Of a stretch of 64,000 bases of DNA, positions 51,249-59,732 are shown piece by piece (positions within the stretch are counted from its first letter, which is position 1; every line of letters begins with the position of its first letter). Position numbers and translations under genes: made by a program. The stretch lies in the NCBI GenBank assembly GCA_035388225.1, contig DAOOPM010000017.1, positions 15,211-79,210 on the forward strand. The letters run 5' to 3'. The stretch is from SB25 sp029560875. Lineage in GTDB: Bacteria; Bacteroidota; Bacteroidia; Bacteroidales; Tenuifilaceae. The notes under the pieces were generated by a model. The model saw only the letters and a program-made list of their open reading frames with translations, had not been told where the DNA came from and did no database searches.

Positions 51249-52763
51249 ATGATTAAAAAAGTTTTGATTGCTAACCGGGGCGAGATTGCCGTCCGGGTTA
51301 TAAGGTCGTGCCGCGAGATGGGAATTCTTTCCGTGGCTGTTTATTCCGATTCCGACCGCCGTGCAAAGCACGTTCGTTATGCCGATGAGGCATACCACAT
51401 TGGACCTTCACCTTCCAGGGAAAGTTACCTTAATGGCGACAAGATTATTGAAACCGCACTTAAGTGCGGAGCCGATGCAATCCATCCTGGTTACGGGTTT
51501 CTATCGGAGAATGCTGAGTTTGCTCGAAAATGTTTGGCTGCTGGGCTTATTTTTATTGGCCCTGACCCAAATGCAATAACAACAATGGGCGATAAAATTA
51601 CCGCCCGTCAAACTATGATTGCAGCAGGTGTTCCTGTTGTTCCTGGAACTCAGCAGAAGGTAGTTGATGCCGATGCTGTTCGTAAGATTGTCAGCGAAAT
51701 AGGCTTGCCAATTATCATTAAAGCTTCTGCCGGTGGTGGCGGAAAGGGTATGCGCTTGGTGCGCAAGGAGTCCGATTTGATTTCGGCTCTTAAAATGGCA
51801 CAGTCCGAGGCTTTATCATCCTTTGGTGATGATACAGTTTACATTGAGAAATACGTGGAGCATCCACACCATATCGAGTTTCAGATTTTGGCCGACAAGT
51901 TTGGTAATACCGTTCATCTTTTTGAGCGGGAATGCTCAATACAGCGTCGTCACCAAAAGATGATTGAGGAAACTCCATCGCCATTTATTACTCCCGAGTT
52001 GCGTCAGCAAATGGGTGAGGCTGCAGTAAAGGCTGCGCAAGCTGTTGAATACTTTGGTGCAGGAACCATAGAGTTTTTGGTTGATGCAAATCGGAACTTC
52101 TACTTCCTTGAGATGAATACTCGCCTTCAGGTTGAGCACCCTATTACCGAGCGTGTAACGGGTATCGATTTGGTGAAGGAGCAAATACGTATTGCATCAA
52201 ATCAACCTTTGTCGTTTAAACAGGAGGAAGTTTTTCAGCACGGTCATGCCATTGAGTGCCGTGTATCAGCCGAAGACCCATTTAATGGCTTTATGCCATC
52301 GCCTGGGTTAATACGCCACATCAGTGAACCGAACGGACTGGGAATTAGAACCGATGGTTATGTTTACGAGGGCTACGAAATTCCAATCTACTACGACCCA
52401 ATGATTACTAAGTTAATCTCATGGGGACGTACCCGCGAGGAGGCTATAACCCGGATGAAACGTGCTCTTTATGAGTACAAAATTACTGGGGTTAAAACAT
52501 CGATTCGTTTTCTTGAGCGCATAATGGATAATGCCGATTTCCGAAACGGTATTTACAACACTCACTTTATCGATGAGCATATGGATGAGTTGATGTCCGA
52601 GGCACCTCGTGGTGGTCAAATATTCGAGGATATGGCTGTAATAGCAACCTATTTCGATTACATCACTAAGATGGAAAAAGTTGCTATGAGCGACTTTACC
52701 GTAACGCAAAGTTGCGATAACTGGAAAACCTACGGTTTAAAAAAGAATTTACAAAGAATATAG
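51249..52763 (+). CDS. pccA: Biotin carboxylase subunit (propionyl-/acetyl-CoA carboxylase type)
   Basis: 504 residues, slightly longer than AccC (450). Biotin carboxylase fold: L-I-A-N-R-G-E-I-A-V-R at the start, ATP-grasp G-loop S-A-G-G-G-G-K-G-M (160-168), E-R-E-C-S-I-Q-R-R-H-Q-K, and E-M-N-T-R-L-Q-V-E-H. It charges biotin on the carrier protein with bicarbonate and ATP. The carrier and a propionyl-type carboxyltransferase follow, so the complex is most likely propionyl-CoA carboxylase. In this phylum it can also run with methylmalonyl-CoA mutase in propionate formation. Confidence 0.92.
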   Translation: MIKKVLIANRGEIAVRVIRSCREMGILSVAVYSDSDRRAKHVRYADEAYHIGPSPSRESYLNGDKIIETALKCGADAIHPGYGFLSENAEFARKCLAAGLIFIGPDPNAITTMGDKITARQTMIAAGVPVVPGTQQKVVDADAVRKIVSEIGLPIIIKASAGGGGKGMRLVRKESDLISALKMAQSEALSSFGDDTVYIEKYVEHPHHIEFQILADKFGNTVHLFERECSIQRRHQKMIEETPSPFITPELRQQMGEAAVKAAQAVEYFGAGTIEFLVDANRNFYFLEMNTRLQVEHPITERVTGIDLVKEQIRIASNQPLSFKQEEVFQHGHAIECRVSAEDPFNGFMPSPGLIRHISEPNGLGIRTDGYVYEGYEIPIYYDPMITKLISWGRTREEAITRMKRALYEYKITGVKTSIRFLERIMDNADFRNGIYNTHFIDEHMDELMSEAPRGGQIFEDMAVIATYFDYITKMEKVAMSDFTVTQSCDNWKTYGLKKNLQRI

Positions 52764-52796
52764 ACGACAGGAACTATAGCCTAAATACCGAAGATT

Positions 52797-53306
52797 ATGG
52801 GATATGAAGTAAGGATTGGCGATAGACTTGCCAGTGTTAAGCTAATAAAACGTGATGGACAATACGCTACCATTGAAGTAGATGGTCAACAATATGATAT
52901 TGACATTGCTATGGTTGAAAATGGCGTTTACTCCATTCTGCACAATGGGCGTTCATTTAATATCGAGATTATTCCGGGCGATGGCCCAAAAAACTACTTT
53001 GTGAATTCATACGTGAATTCACACGAAGTGGAGATTATTGATGCCCAGAGCCGTTATATGATGAGTCGCAAATCGGCCGACGACCACTCAGCCGATAAAA
53101 TTATTTCAACACCAATGCCCGGTAGGGTTGTAAAAATCCCTGTTACCGAGGGTGAACCCGTTGCGAAAGGTGCAACTGTAATTACAATTTCCGCAATGAA
53201 AATGGAGAGTGAGTATAAATCGCCGATTGACGGGGTGATTAAGAAAATTCATGTTGCCGAGGGCGATAATATCAATGCGAATCAACCTTTAATTGAGATT
53301 GAATAA
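52797..53306 (+). CDS. Biotin carboxyl carrier protein
   Basis: 169 residues. The C-terminal biotinyl domain has A-M-K-M-E-S with the biotin Lys135, T-P-M-P-G-R before it. The N-terminal half (1-90) is a beta-rich linker seen in methylmalonyl/propionyl-CoA carboxylase carriers. It is between the carboxylase and carboxyltransferase genes (33-base gap before it), and would swing between them. Confidence 0.92.
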   Translation: MGYEVRIGDRLASVKLIKRDGQYATIEVDGQQYDIDIAMVENGVYSILHNGRSFNIEIIPGDGPKNYFVNSYVNSHEVEIIDAQSRYMMSRKSADDHSADKIISTPMPGRVVKIPVTEGEPVAKGATVITISAMKMESEYKSPIDGVIKKIHVAEGDNINANQPLIEIE

Positions 53307-53326
53307 GTATTCGACTTATTCATTAA

Positions 53327-53356
53327 TGTCATTTTGAGCGTAGCGAAAAATCTATA
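53327..53356. repeat. Dispersed repeat half (GTCATTTTGAGCGTAGCGAA type)
   Basis: The stretch TGTCATTTTGAGCGTAGCGA followed by AAAATCTATA is a unit widespread in Bacteroidota intergenic DNA. It interrupts the 112-base gap between the carrier and carboxyltransferase genes. Confidence 0.6.
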
Positions 53357-53418
53357 TACGTTTTGAATGATAGGTTATGTGCGAGTTTACTTTTTTGATT
53401 TCAAAAATCTAATAACCA

Positions 53419-54960
53419 ATGAAAACCTTAGACGAACTATACCAAGAATTAGAACGAAGAAATAAAATAGCCGAGGAAGCAGGCGGTGCCGATAGAGTAG
53501 CAAAGCAGCACGAGTCGGGCAAGAAAACCGCCCGTGAGCGTATTGTGGAATTGCTCGATCCCGGAACATTTAACGAGTTCGACAAGTTTGTAACTCATCG
53601 TAACACCGACTTTGGAATGGCCGACAATAAAGTAGCTGGCGATGGAGTTGTTACGGGTTATGGCAAGATTGATGGCCGTTTAGTTTACGTTTATGCTTAT
53701 GACTTTACAGTGTTTGGCGGAACTCTTAGTCGTGCCAATGCTGATAAAATAATCAAGTTACAGCAATTAGCTATAAAGATGGGTGCGCCTATTCTTGGGC
53801 TTAACGATTCTGGTGGAGCCCGTATTCAGGAAGGCGTTCAGAGTTTGGCCGGTTACGCCGAGATTTTTCATAACAACGTTAAAAGTTCAGGTGTAATCCC
53901 TCAAATCACCTGCATTATGGGACCTTGCGCTGGTGGTGCAGTTTACTCACCTGCACTCACCGATTTTATTGTAATGGTAAAGGATTCCAGCTATATGTTT
54001 GTTACTGGCCCCGATGTAATCAAGGCTGTAACCCACGAGGAGGTAACCAAGGATGAGCTTGGAGGAGCAGTTACGCATAATGCCAAGAGTGGTGTAGCAC
54101 ATTTTATTGCCGAGAACGATGAGCAAGCGCTGATGCTTATCCGCGAGTTGATGAGTTTCCTACCTGTAAACAACATGGAGGAGCCTCCAGTTGTACCTAC
54201 AACCGATGATATTAATCGTGAGGACGAATCGCTGCAAACACTAATTCCTGCAGACCCCAACAGACCCTACGATATAAAAGATTTGATTACAACCGTAGTC
54301 GACGACAAGAACTTCCTTGAAGTTCAACCAATGTATGCAAAAAACATTGTGATTGGCTTTGCTCGAATGGCAGGGCATAGCGTGGGTATTGTGGCTAATC
54401 AACCCGCACACCTTGCCGGTGTATTGGATATTGATGCATCGGTTAAGGCAGCACGTTTTATCCGTTTCTGCGATGCTTTCAATATTCCATTAGTTACGTT
54501 TGTCGATGTTCCTGGATTCCTCCCCGGCGTAAATCAGGAATCAAATGGAATTATTAAGCATGGCGCAAAGTTGCTATACGCTTATTCGGAGGCCACAGTG
54601 CCAAAAATCGCCTTAATCACCCGTAAAGCATACGGTGGTGCATACTGTGTAATGTCCAGCAAGCAGGTTGGAGCCGATGTAAATTTTGCTTACCCAATGG
54701 CCGAAATTGCAGTTATGGGTCCTGAGGGTGCGGTTAACATTGTTTATCGAAGTAAAATAAATGACGAAGAAAGCCGTCAGGAATTGACAGATGAGTACCG
54801 TGAGAAATTTGCGAACCCATACAGAGCTGCAGAGCTGGGCTATGTTGATGAGGTTATTTACCCGCGTCAAACCCGATATAAAATAATTCAAGCATTGGAG
54901 ATGACGCGTAGCAAGAGTTTGCTAAACCCACCACGCAAGCACGGAAATATAGTATTGTAA
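53419..54960 (+). CDS. pccB: Propionyl-CoA carboxylase beta subunit (carboxyltransferase)
   Basis: 513 residues, the usual length. Crotonase-like double fold: G-D-G-V-V-T-G-Y-G-K, D-S-G-G-A-R-I-Q-E-G (133-145), G-P-C-A-G-G-A-V-Y-S-P, later P-G-F-L-P-G and A-Y-G-G-A-Y-C-V-M-S-S. Carboxyltransferases of the methylmalonyl-CoA decarboxylase and transcarboxylase 12S types are similar, so the physiological direction is open. With MutAB it links propionyl-CoA and succinyl-CoA. Terminator follows. Confidence 0.93.
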   Translation: MKTLDELYQELERRNKIAEEAGGADRVAKQHESGKKTARERIVELLDPGTFNEFDKFVTHRNTDFGMADNKVAGDGVVTGYGKIDGRLVYVYAYDFTVFGGTLSRANADKIIKLQQLAIKMGAPILGLNDSGGARIQEGVQSLAGYAEIFHNNVKSSGVIPQITCIMGPCAGGAVYSPALTDFIVMVKDSSYMFVTGPDVIKAVTHEEVTKDELGGAVTHNAKSGVAHFIAENDEQALMLIRELMSFLPVNNMEEPPVVPTTDDINREDESLQTLIPADPNRPYDIKDLITTVVDDKNFLEVQPMYAKNIVIGFARMAGHSVGIVANQPAHLAGVLDIDASVKAARFIRFCDAFNIPLVTFVDVPGFLPGVNQESNGIIKHGAKLLYAYSEATVPKIALITRKAYGGAYCVMSSKQVGADVNFAYPMAEIAVMGPEGAVNIVYRSKINDEESRQELTDEYREKFANPYRAAELGYVDEVIYPRQTRYKIIQALEMTRSKSLLNPPRKHGNIVL

Positions 54961-54977
54961 AGTTGAAAATGCAAATA

Positions 54978-55010
54978 GCCCCACTCTTTATGGTGGGGCA
55001 TTTTATTTTT
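54978..55010 (+). terminator. Terminator of the pcc unit
   Basis: GCCCCAC (54978-54984) pairs with GTGGGGC (54993-54999), then a T-rich tail. Confidence 0.85.
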
Positions 55011-55056
55011 CATCCTCATGGTTAAAACTAATTACTACAATCAAATCCAAAGTAAT

Positions 55057-55064
55057 TATCTTTG
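55057..55064 (+). promoter_or_regulatory. -7 box of the glycosyltransferase gene
   Basis: TATCTTTG fits TAnnTTTG. Transcription would start about 55068, which leaves almost no leader for the ATG at 55075 and favours the ATG at 55084. Confidence 0.55.
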
Positions 55065-55083
55065 ACTACTTAAAATGTATTTC

Positions 55084-56394
55084 ATGACAAAGGGTAGTAA
55101 ACGAGCATTAATTATAGCATACTATTGGCCCCCATCAGGTGGAGTGGGAGTACAGCGTTGGTTGAAATTTGTTAAATACTTACGTGATTATGGCTGGGAG
55201 CCAGTTGTTTATACTCCAGAGAACCCGGAGTCGCATTTCGATGACAAATCTCTATTTGCTGATATTCCCGAAGGAATTACGGTTATTAAGTCAACAATAT
55301 GGGAGCCCTACAGTATTTATAAGTTTTTAACTGGCAGTAGAGGCAAGAAAATGGGAATCGGATTTGCCTTGCAGGGTAAAAAGAAAGGATTGATTCACAG
55401 TTTACTTGTTTGGCTTCGTGGAAATCTTTTAATACCCGATGCAAGAAGGTTTTGGGTACGACCTTCGGTTAAACTGTTGGCTAAATATATATCCGAAAAT
55501 CCTGTGGATGTTATTATTACAACAGGCCCACCCCAATCTATGCATCTTATCGGTAGGAAACTAAGTGCAAAAACAGGCCTTCCTTGGGTTGCGGATTTTC
55601 GTGATCCTTGGACTAAGATTTATTTCTACAACGAACTTAAGCTTGGAAGAATTGCACATCGCATAAATCAGAATCTCGAGAAAAAGGTAGTAAGTACTGC
55701 CGATTCAGTTATTGTTGTATCGGAGCAAATGAAGCGCGAGTTTTTGCCTTTGAACCCAAGGCGCATAGAGGTTATTACTAACGGTTTCGATGATGCTGAT
55801 TTATCTGATATTATTAATTTTTCAGAGAAATTTACTCTATCGCACGTTGGAACCATTAGTCCATCGAGTAATCCGGTTGCTTTGTGGTCTGCATTATCTA
55901 AGTTGTGTTCGCAGGACATTTCCTTTAAGAACGACTTAAGAATACACCTAGCAGGTCAGGTTGATACGAATGTGCTCAATTCAATTGATAGTGAAGGTTT
56001 AATGGATAACCTGATTTTGCAGGAGTACATTCCTCATCACGAAGCACTGGAAATTCAACGAAACTCACATATTCTTCTTTTAGTGCTTAGCACATCGCCA
56101 AGTGCAAAGGGAATAATAACGGGCAAAATATTTGAGTACTTGGCTGCACGTAAACCCATTGTTGCAGTTGGCCCTGTAGATGGCGATTTGTCCATAATGC
56201 TTAACAAAGTTGGAGCAGGTAGAATGTTCGACTATAACGATGCGGATGGTATGGCTAATCAGATTCTTTTGTATTACAAAGGTTATAAAGAGTCGAACTT
56301 TACGATTGTTGATGCCGATATTTCATCCTATTCGCGCAGAAAACTTACAGGACAGTTAAGCGAAATATTAAATAGTTTGACAGAAAAAAGGTAA
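55084..56394 (+). CDS. Group 1-type glycosyltransferase
   Basis: 436 residues from ATG 55084 (an ATG at 55075 adds three residues). GT-B fold: A-L-I-I-A-Y-Y-W-P-P-S-G-G-V-G-V-Q-R in the N-terminal domain, then S-L-H-V-G-T-type E/K strands T-L-S-H-V-G-T-I-S, and an E-Y-I-P-H-H-E-A-L loop near the end. No signal peptide, so cytoplasmic or at the inner face. It likely acts on a surface polysaccharide or glycolipid; the sugar is unknown. Single gene followed by the tRNA cluster. Confidence 0.85.
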   Translation: MTKGSKRALIIAYYWPPSGGVGVQRWLKFVKYLRDYGWEPVVYTPENPESHFDDKSLFADIPEGITVIKSTIWEPYSIYKFLTGSRGKKMGIGFALQGKKKGLIHSLLVWLRGNLLIPDARRFWVRPSVKLLAKYISENPVDVIITTGPPQSMHLIGRKLSAKTGLPWVADFRDPWTKIYFYNELKLGRIAHRINQNLEKKVVSTADSVIVVSEQMKREFLPLNPRRIEVITNGFDDADLSDIINFSEKFTLSHVGTISPSSNPVALWSALSKLCSQDISFKNDLRIHLAGQVDTNVLNSIDSEGLMDNLILQEYIPHHEALEIQRNSHILLLVLSTSPSAKGIITGKIFEYLAARKPIVAVGPVDGDLSIMLNKVGAGRMFDYNDADGMANQILLYYKGYKESNFTIVDADISSYSRRKLTGQLSEILNSLTEKR

Positions 56395-56473
56395 AATTAG
56401 ACTATTTATATGCCTGATAATCTGATTTTACTGGATTGTGGCGAAAGAAAATCAAAAAAAATATCATTTTTTT

Positions 56474-56503
56474 TTGCAGATATTCAGAAATGGTATATTT
56501 TTG
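56474..56503 (+). promoter_or_regulatory. Promoter of the tRNA cluster
   Basis: TTTG ending at 56476 and TATTTTTG (56496-56503), spacer 19 bases. It stands 17 bases before the first tRNA-like sequence. Confidence 0.75.
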
Positions 56504-56520
56504 CATCACCAAAACAAAAC

Positions 56521-56577
56521 GCGGAAGTAGCTCAGTTGGTAGAGCATAATCCGTCAGCCGACGGATAAGAGTCGCGA
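56521..56577 (+). pseudogene. Truncated tRNA-Gly-like remnant
   Basis: Its first 29 bases (to GAGCATAA) are the same as the 5' end of the tRNA-Gly at 56603. The anticodon arm is different (ATCCG/CGGAT stem with an 8-base loop containing GCC). It then shares GTCGCGAGTT with the real T-arm but stops, and no 3' strand to pair with GCGGAAG is present. So it cannot fold as a tRNA and is probably a pseudogene or recombination scar. Confidence 0.75.
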
Positions 56578-56602
56578 GTTTGATGAGGTAAAATTAAATG
56601 AT

Positions 56603-56675
56603 GCGGAAGTAGCTCAGTTGGTAGAGCATAACCTTGCCAAGGTTAGGGTCGCGAGTTCGAGTCTCGTCTTCCGCT
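56603..56675 (+). tRNA. tRNA-Gly (GCC)
   Basis: 73 bases. Acceptor GCGGAAG pairs with CTTCCGC, D-arm GCTC/GAGC, anticodon arm ACCTT-GCC-AAGGT with anticodon GCC, T-arm with GTTCGA, discriminator T. It has no encoded CCA. Confidence 0.97.
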
Positions 56676-56735
56676 CAAGTTCTTCGAAAGTTCAAAGTAA
56701 CTGCTTTGAACTTTTAAAGTTTTAAAACAGCAAAC

Positions 56736-56820
56736 GCCCGGGTGGTGGAACTGGTAGACACGCAGGACTTAAAATCCTGTGGCCATTGCGGCTGTGCGGG
56801 TTCAAGTCCCGCCCCGGGTA
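56736..56820 (+). tRNA. tRNA-Leu (TAA)
   Basis: 85 bases, class II with a long variable arm. Acceptor GCCCGGG pairs with CCCGGGT (one G-T), anticodon loop CTTAAAA with TAA, T-arm GGGTTCAAGTCCC, discriminator A. A terminator follows. Confidence 0.97.
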
Positions 56821-56823
56821 CGG

Positions 56824-56857
56824 AGAGCCTCTGAGAAATCAGAGGCTTTTCTGTTTT
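56824..56857 (+). terminator. Terminator of the tRNA cluster
   Basis: AGCCTCTGA (56826-56834) pairs with TCAGAGGCT (56839-56847) around a GAAA tetraloop, followed by T-rich sequence. Confidence 0.93.
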
Positions 56858-56977
56858 ACGGGGCTAATCCGATGCTAATTTTATAGTATAAATGACTTGG
56901 GGGATAAAATCAGGGATAAACTGTGCATCTTTTTATTTCCGTAAATTTTCCTTTTCTTTAAAAAAATTCTCCTTGCT

Positions 56978-58081
56978 ATGACACAAAAGTTCATTCCATT
57001 TCAAGTGATGGAAGAGTTTATGGTGAAAGTTCTGGAAAAATCGGGTGTTCCCATTGCCGATGCCAAAATTATTACCGATGTTCTGATTCAAGCCGATAAG
57101 TTTGGAATCGATTCACATGGTGTTAATCGTTTAAAACCAATTTATCTCGACCGTATCAAGGACGGCATTCTTAACTCTGTTACAAACTTCAAGGTTGTTC
57201 GTGAAGGTCCAACAACTGCTGTTATTGATGGGCAGAACGGTATGGGGCACGTTATATCTACCAGTGCCATGAAAATGGCTGTTGATAAAGCCAAGCAGTT
57301 TGGAATGGGAATGGTAGTTGTGCGCAATTCGAGCCACTATGGATTTGCTGGCTACTACTCATTAATGGCTGTTAAGGAGAATATGATTGGCATTACCGGA
57401 ACCAATGCCCGCCCGTCTATTGCTCCGACTTTTGGTGTTGAGGGGATGCTTGGTACAAACCCGCTTACCTTTGGAATACCAACTGACGAGGCTTTTCCAT
57501 TTTTACTCGATTGTGCCACATCCATAACTCAGCGGGGAAAGGTTGAACTTTATGCCCGCGAAGGTAAAGAGATGTCCAAAGGATGGGTTATTGACGATAA
57601 AGGGGAAAGCAAAACTGATTCAGTTGCTACCCTCGACGATTTTATTGCTGGCCGAGCAGCGCTTACTCCTCTTGGTGGTATTGGCGAGGAGTTGGGAGGA
57701 TATAAGGGTTATGGTTATGCAACTGTTGTTGAAATACTCTCATCGGCTCTTCAGCAAGGAAATTACATGAAGATGCTTCTGGGTTTTCAGGATGGCAAGA
57801 AAGTTCCGTATAACCTTGGCCACTTCTTTATTGCTATCGATATAAATGCTTTTGTTGAACCCGATGATTTTAAAAAGACCACTGGCGATATTTTGCGACA
57901 GCTAAGAGCATCAAAGAAAATGCCTGGGCAGGATAGAATCTATACTGCAGGGGAAAAGGAGTACGATACATGGATGTACAGGAAAGATAAAGGTATCCCA
58001 TTTGGCGACGACCTTTTAAATGAATTTAGGGGGATATGTGCCAATTATGGAATGAACGAGTACTTGCACTATTTTGAGTAG
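56978..58081 (+). CDS. Ldh-family (malate/L-lactate/ureidoglycolate) dehydrogenase
   Basis: 367 residues. YlbC/ALLDH-type NAD(P)-dependent oxidoreductase: D-S-H-G-V-N-R-L (His about 48), N-G-M-G-H, N-S-S-H-Y-G-F-A-G-Y-Y, G-T-N-P-L-T-F-G-I-P and G-Y-K-G-Y-G in the C-terminal part. It reduces or oxidises a 2-hydroxyacid or similar (malate, lactate, ureidoglycolate or sulfolactate), not a Rossmann-type LDH. Substrate not resolvable here. Cytoplasmic; no partner genes. Confidence 0.9.
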   Translation: MTQKFIPFQVMEEFMVKVLEKSGVPIADAKIITDVLIQADKFGIDSHGVNRLKPIYLDRIKDGILNSVTNFKVVREGPTTAVIDGQNGMGHVISTSAMKMAVDKAKQFGMGMVVVRNSSHYGFAGYYSLMAVKENMIGITGTNARPSIAPTFGVEGMLGTNPLTFGIPTDEAFPFLLDCATSITQRGKVELYAREGKEMSKGWVIDDKGESKTDSVATLDDFIAGRAALTPLGGIGEELGGYKGYGYATVVEILSSALQQGNYMKMLLGFQDGKKVPYNLGHFFIAIDINAFVEPDDFKKTTGDILRQLRASKKMPGQDRIYTAGEKEYDTWMYRKDKGIPFGDDLLNEFRGICANYGMNEYLHYFE

Positions 58082-58128
58082 TTGTTAACTAGAAAGAAAA
58101 GCCCCTTTATGCACTAATTCCCATGCGA

Positions 58129-58479
58129 TTACGCCCTTAAAATCTTATCCATTGCTTTTCCCTTAGCCAGTTCGTCTACCAGTTTATCGAGGTAGCGAAT
58201 TTTACGCATAAGTTCGTCCTCAACCTCTTCAACCCGGCAACCGCAAACTACACCGGTAATTTTGGCTGCATTCGGGTTAATTTGTGGTGCTTGGGCAAAA
58301 AAAGTTTCAAAATCCACCTTGTTGTTTATTTGCTGCTGCAAAGTTTGCTCGTTGTATCCCGTAAGCCAATAAATAACAGTATCCACCTCGGCCTTTGTAC
58401 GGCCTTTCTTTTCGGCTTTTTGTATGTACAACGGGTATACAGTTGCAAATGGCATTTTAAATACTCTTGTATTGCTCAT
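58129..58479 (-). CDS. DUF2200-like small protein
   Basis: 116 residues, no signal peptide. The family pattern is seen as F-K-M-P-F-A-T-V-Y-P-L-Y-I-Q-K-A-E-K-K-G-R-T and V-I-Y-W-L-T-G-Y with a C-terminal I-T-G-V-V-C-G-C-R-V-E-E-V-E-D and M-R-K-I-R-Y-L-D-K-L-V-D. Members are found in many bacteria, and function is unknown; a conserved Cys pair (C-G-C) is present. It ends 15 bases after the convergent gene's 3' end region and precedes the lipoprotein gene on the same strand. Confidence 0.75.
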   Translation of the reverse strand: MSNTRVFKMPFATVYPLYIQKAEKKGRTKAEVDTVIYWLTGYNEQTLQQQINNKVDFETFFAQAPQINPNAAKITGVVCGCRVEEVEDELMRKIRYLDKLVDELAKGKAMDKILRA

Positions 58480-58494
58480 TTTGTTGAAATTAAG

Positions 58495-59064
58495 TTACCT
58501 AATTACTATAGACTCCAGATTATCCAGTTTTGGTAAAACTAAATCTGTCACTAGGCTATGGTCGCTGGAGTATAAGCCCGATGTTATCAGAGAGTAAACG
58601 GTACTATTTTTCCTGATGATAAGGATAATGCCATTGGGTTCGTTGTTTTTAAGCCTTATGGCATAGTAGGTTTGCTCTCCTGGTAATGCAATTTCTTCAA
58701 CCTCATTCAGCGTTAATCCTACAGCAGCATTTGTTGCTTTAAAAGTAGTTTTTGTTAAAAGGAAAACCTCCATTGCATCTTTAACCGATCTCTCCTTTTC
58801 AACTTTAATTGTGTAGAATAGGGGCACAAATTCTTCGGTTTCAATAAAGTCGTATGTGTAAGATAGTTCCGCCGACCCATCAATATATTTTACAACCTCT
58901 GTTTTTTCCTTTGTACCCGATGTGTCTAAAGGAATTTCGTAAAATTCACTTACTTCTTTTACAGGTGTAATTATGGCATAATCTCTGGAATTTACATCTT
59001 TACGACTTGTACACGATAAAATTATATTCAAAAAAATCAATCCTATTAGTAAATGCTTTTTCAT
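58495..59064 (-). CDS. Lipoprotein of unknown function
   Basis: 189 residues from ATG 59064. The upstream frame (to 59151) would add an unlikely 29-residue head in front of a lipobox signal peptide. Lipobox I-L-S-C near residue 17. The mature part has no clear family. Strands such as A-E-L-S-Y-T-Y-D-F-I and V-P-L-F-Y-T-I-K-V suggest a mixed alpha/beta fold. It ends 15 bases upstream of the DUF2200 gene, in the same direction, so the two may be co-transcribed. Confidence 0.7.
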   Translation of the reverse strand: MKKHLLIGLIFLNIILSCTSRKDVNSRDYAIITPVKEVSEFYEIPLDTSGTKEKTEVVKYIDGSAELSYTYDFIETEEFVPLFYTIKVEKERSVKDAMEVFLLTKTTFKATNAAVGLTLNEVEEIALPGEQTYYAIRLKNNEPNGIILIIRKNSTVYSLITSGLYSSDHSLVTDLVLPKLDNLESIVIR

Positions 59065-59299
59065 TGGTATTTTATTTAATTGTTCTTTAGCCTTAATGCT
59101 ATGATTTTTTGGGTTATGGAATGTAGCGTTTTTGTGGGTATTTATTGTCAAACATTTTGTAAAATGTAACTATAGCTAAAGCATAGCGGTTAGTGGTTTA
59201 TTGGGTTTAAAAATTAAATCCCAGTAGCCAACATCTGTGATGCTGAAACTAAAGTAGTAATATTTTTTTGTCTGTAAATAGGGTTGGAGGTGGTAGGTG

Positions 59300-59521
59300 T
59301 TATTTTTTTAATGAACCCTGTTTATTCAGGAACTCTTTCATTAAAACTTCATCCACGTTATTTAAGCTGTCCAGTCGCTTTTCAAGCCTGATAATTTCTT
59401 CCTCTTTCTTTCTGTATTCCTCCCATAGTCGGGAATTTTCTTCTTTTAATCTGTCCTTTTCGGGTTTGCAGGATAAAAGTGTAATTCCGCACAAAAATAA
59501 AACAAGGAAAAATTTCTTCAT
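59300..59521 (-). CDS. Small coiled-coil lipoprotein
   Basis: 73 residues. Signal peptide with lipobox L-L-S-C (Cys18) and an almost fully charged coiled coil after it (D-R-L-K-E-E-N-S-R-L-W-E-E, E-E-E-I-I-R-L-E-K-R-L). Function unknown. It lies immediately next to an attC-like site (59536-59673), so it may be the last gene of a cassette group, but its own downstream site is not clear. Confidence 0.6.
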   Translation of the reverse strand: MKKFFLVLFLCGITLLSCKPEKDRLKEENSRLWEEYRKKEEEIIRLEKRLDSLNNVDEVLMKEFLNKQGSLKK

Positions 59522-59535
59522 TTTTTATAGTTTTT

Positions 59536-59673
59536 ATTGGGAACAGCCGGGGGGGTGGGCTGTTAGAGAGTTAGAAGCCAGCGGCTTCATCCCACGTTAT
59601 AGCAATACTAAATTACTAAAAACTTTCGTTTTTGCATCATCAGCCCCAGTAGATGTAACCGCGTGTTGGCGTT
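59536..59673. repeat. attC-like site 1 (about 138 bp)
   Basis: Shares a core with site 2: bases 59571-59652 match 60966-61047 in 74 of 82 positions by hand alignment. Its right end is GTTGGCGTT (59665-59673). Left end includes ATTGGGAAC. Internal inverted complementarity is weaker than in site 2. It lies between two minus-strand genes. Confidence 0.6.
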
Positions 59674-59732
59674 TTGTTATTTTATTCATTATTAGTCAAC
59701 TATTATAAATTTGCTCTTTAATGTAAGTTTTC

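Noticed and set aside
56521..56577. Functional tRNA
   Set aside because: The 3' half of the acceptor stem and most of the T-arm are missing.
59268..59708. Plus-strand ORF across attC-like site 1
   Set aside because: It is antisense to the small lipoprotein and runs through repeat DNA; low-complexity Ser/Phe-rich translation.
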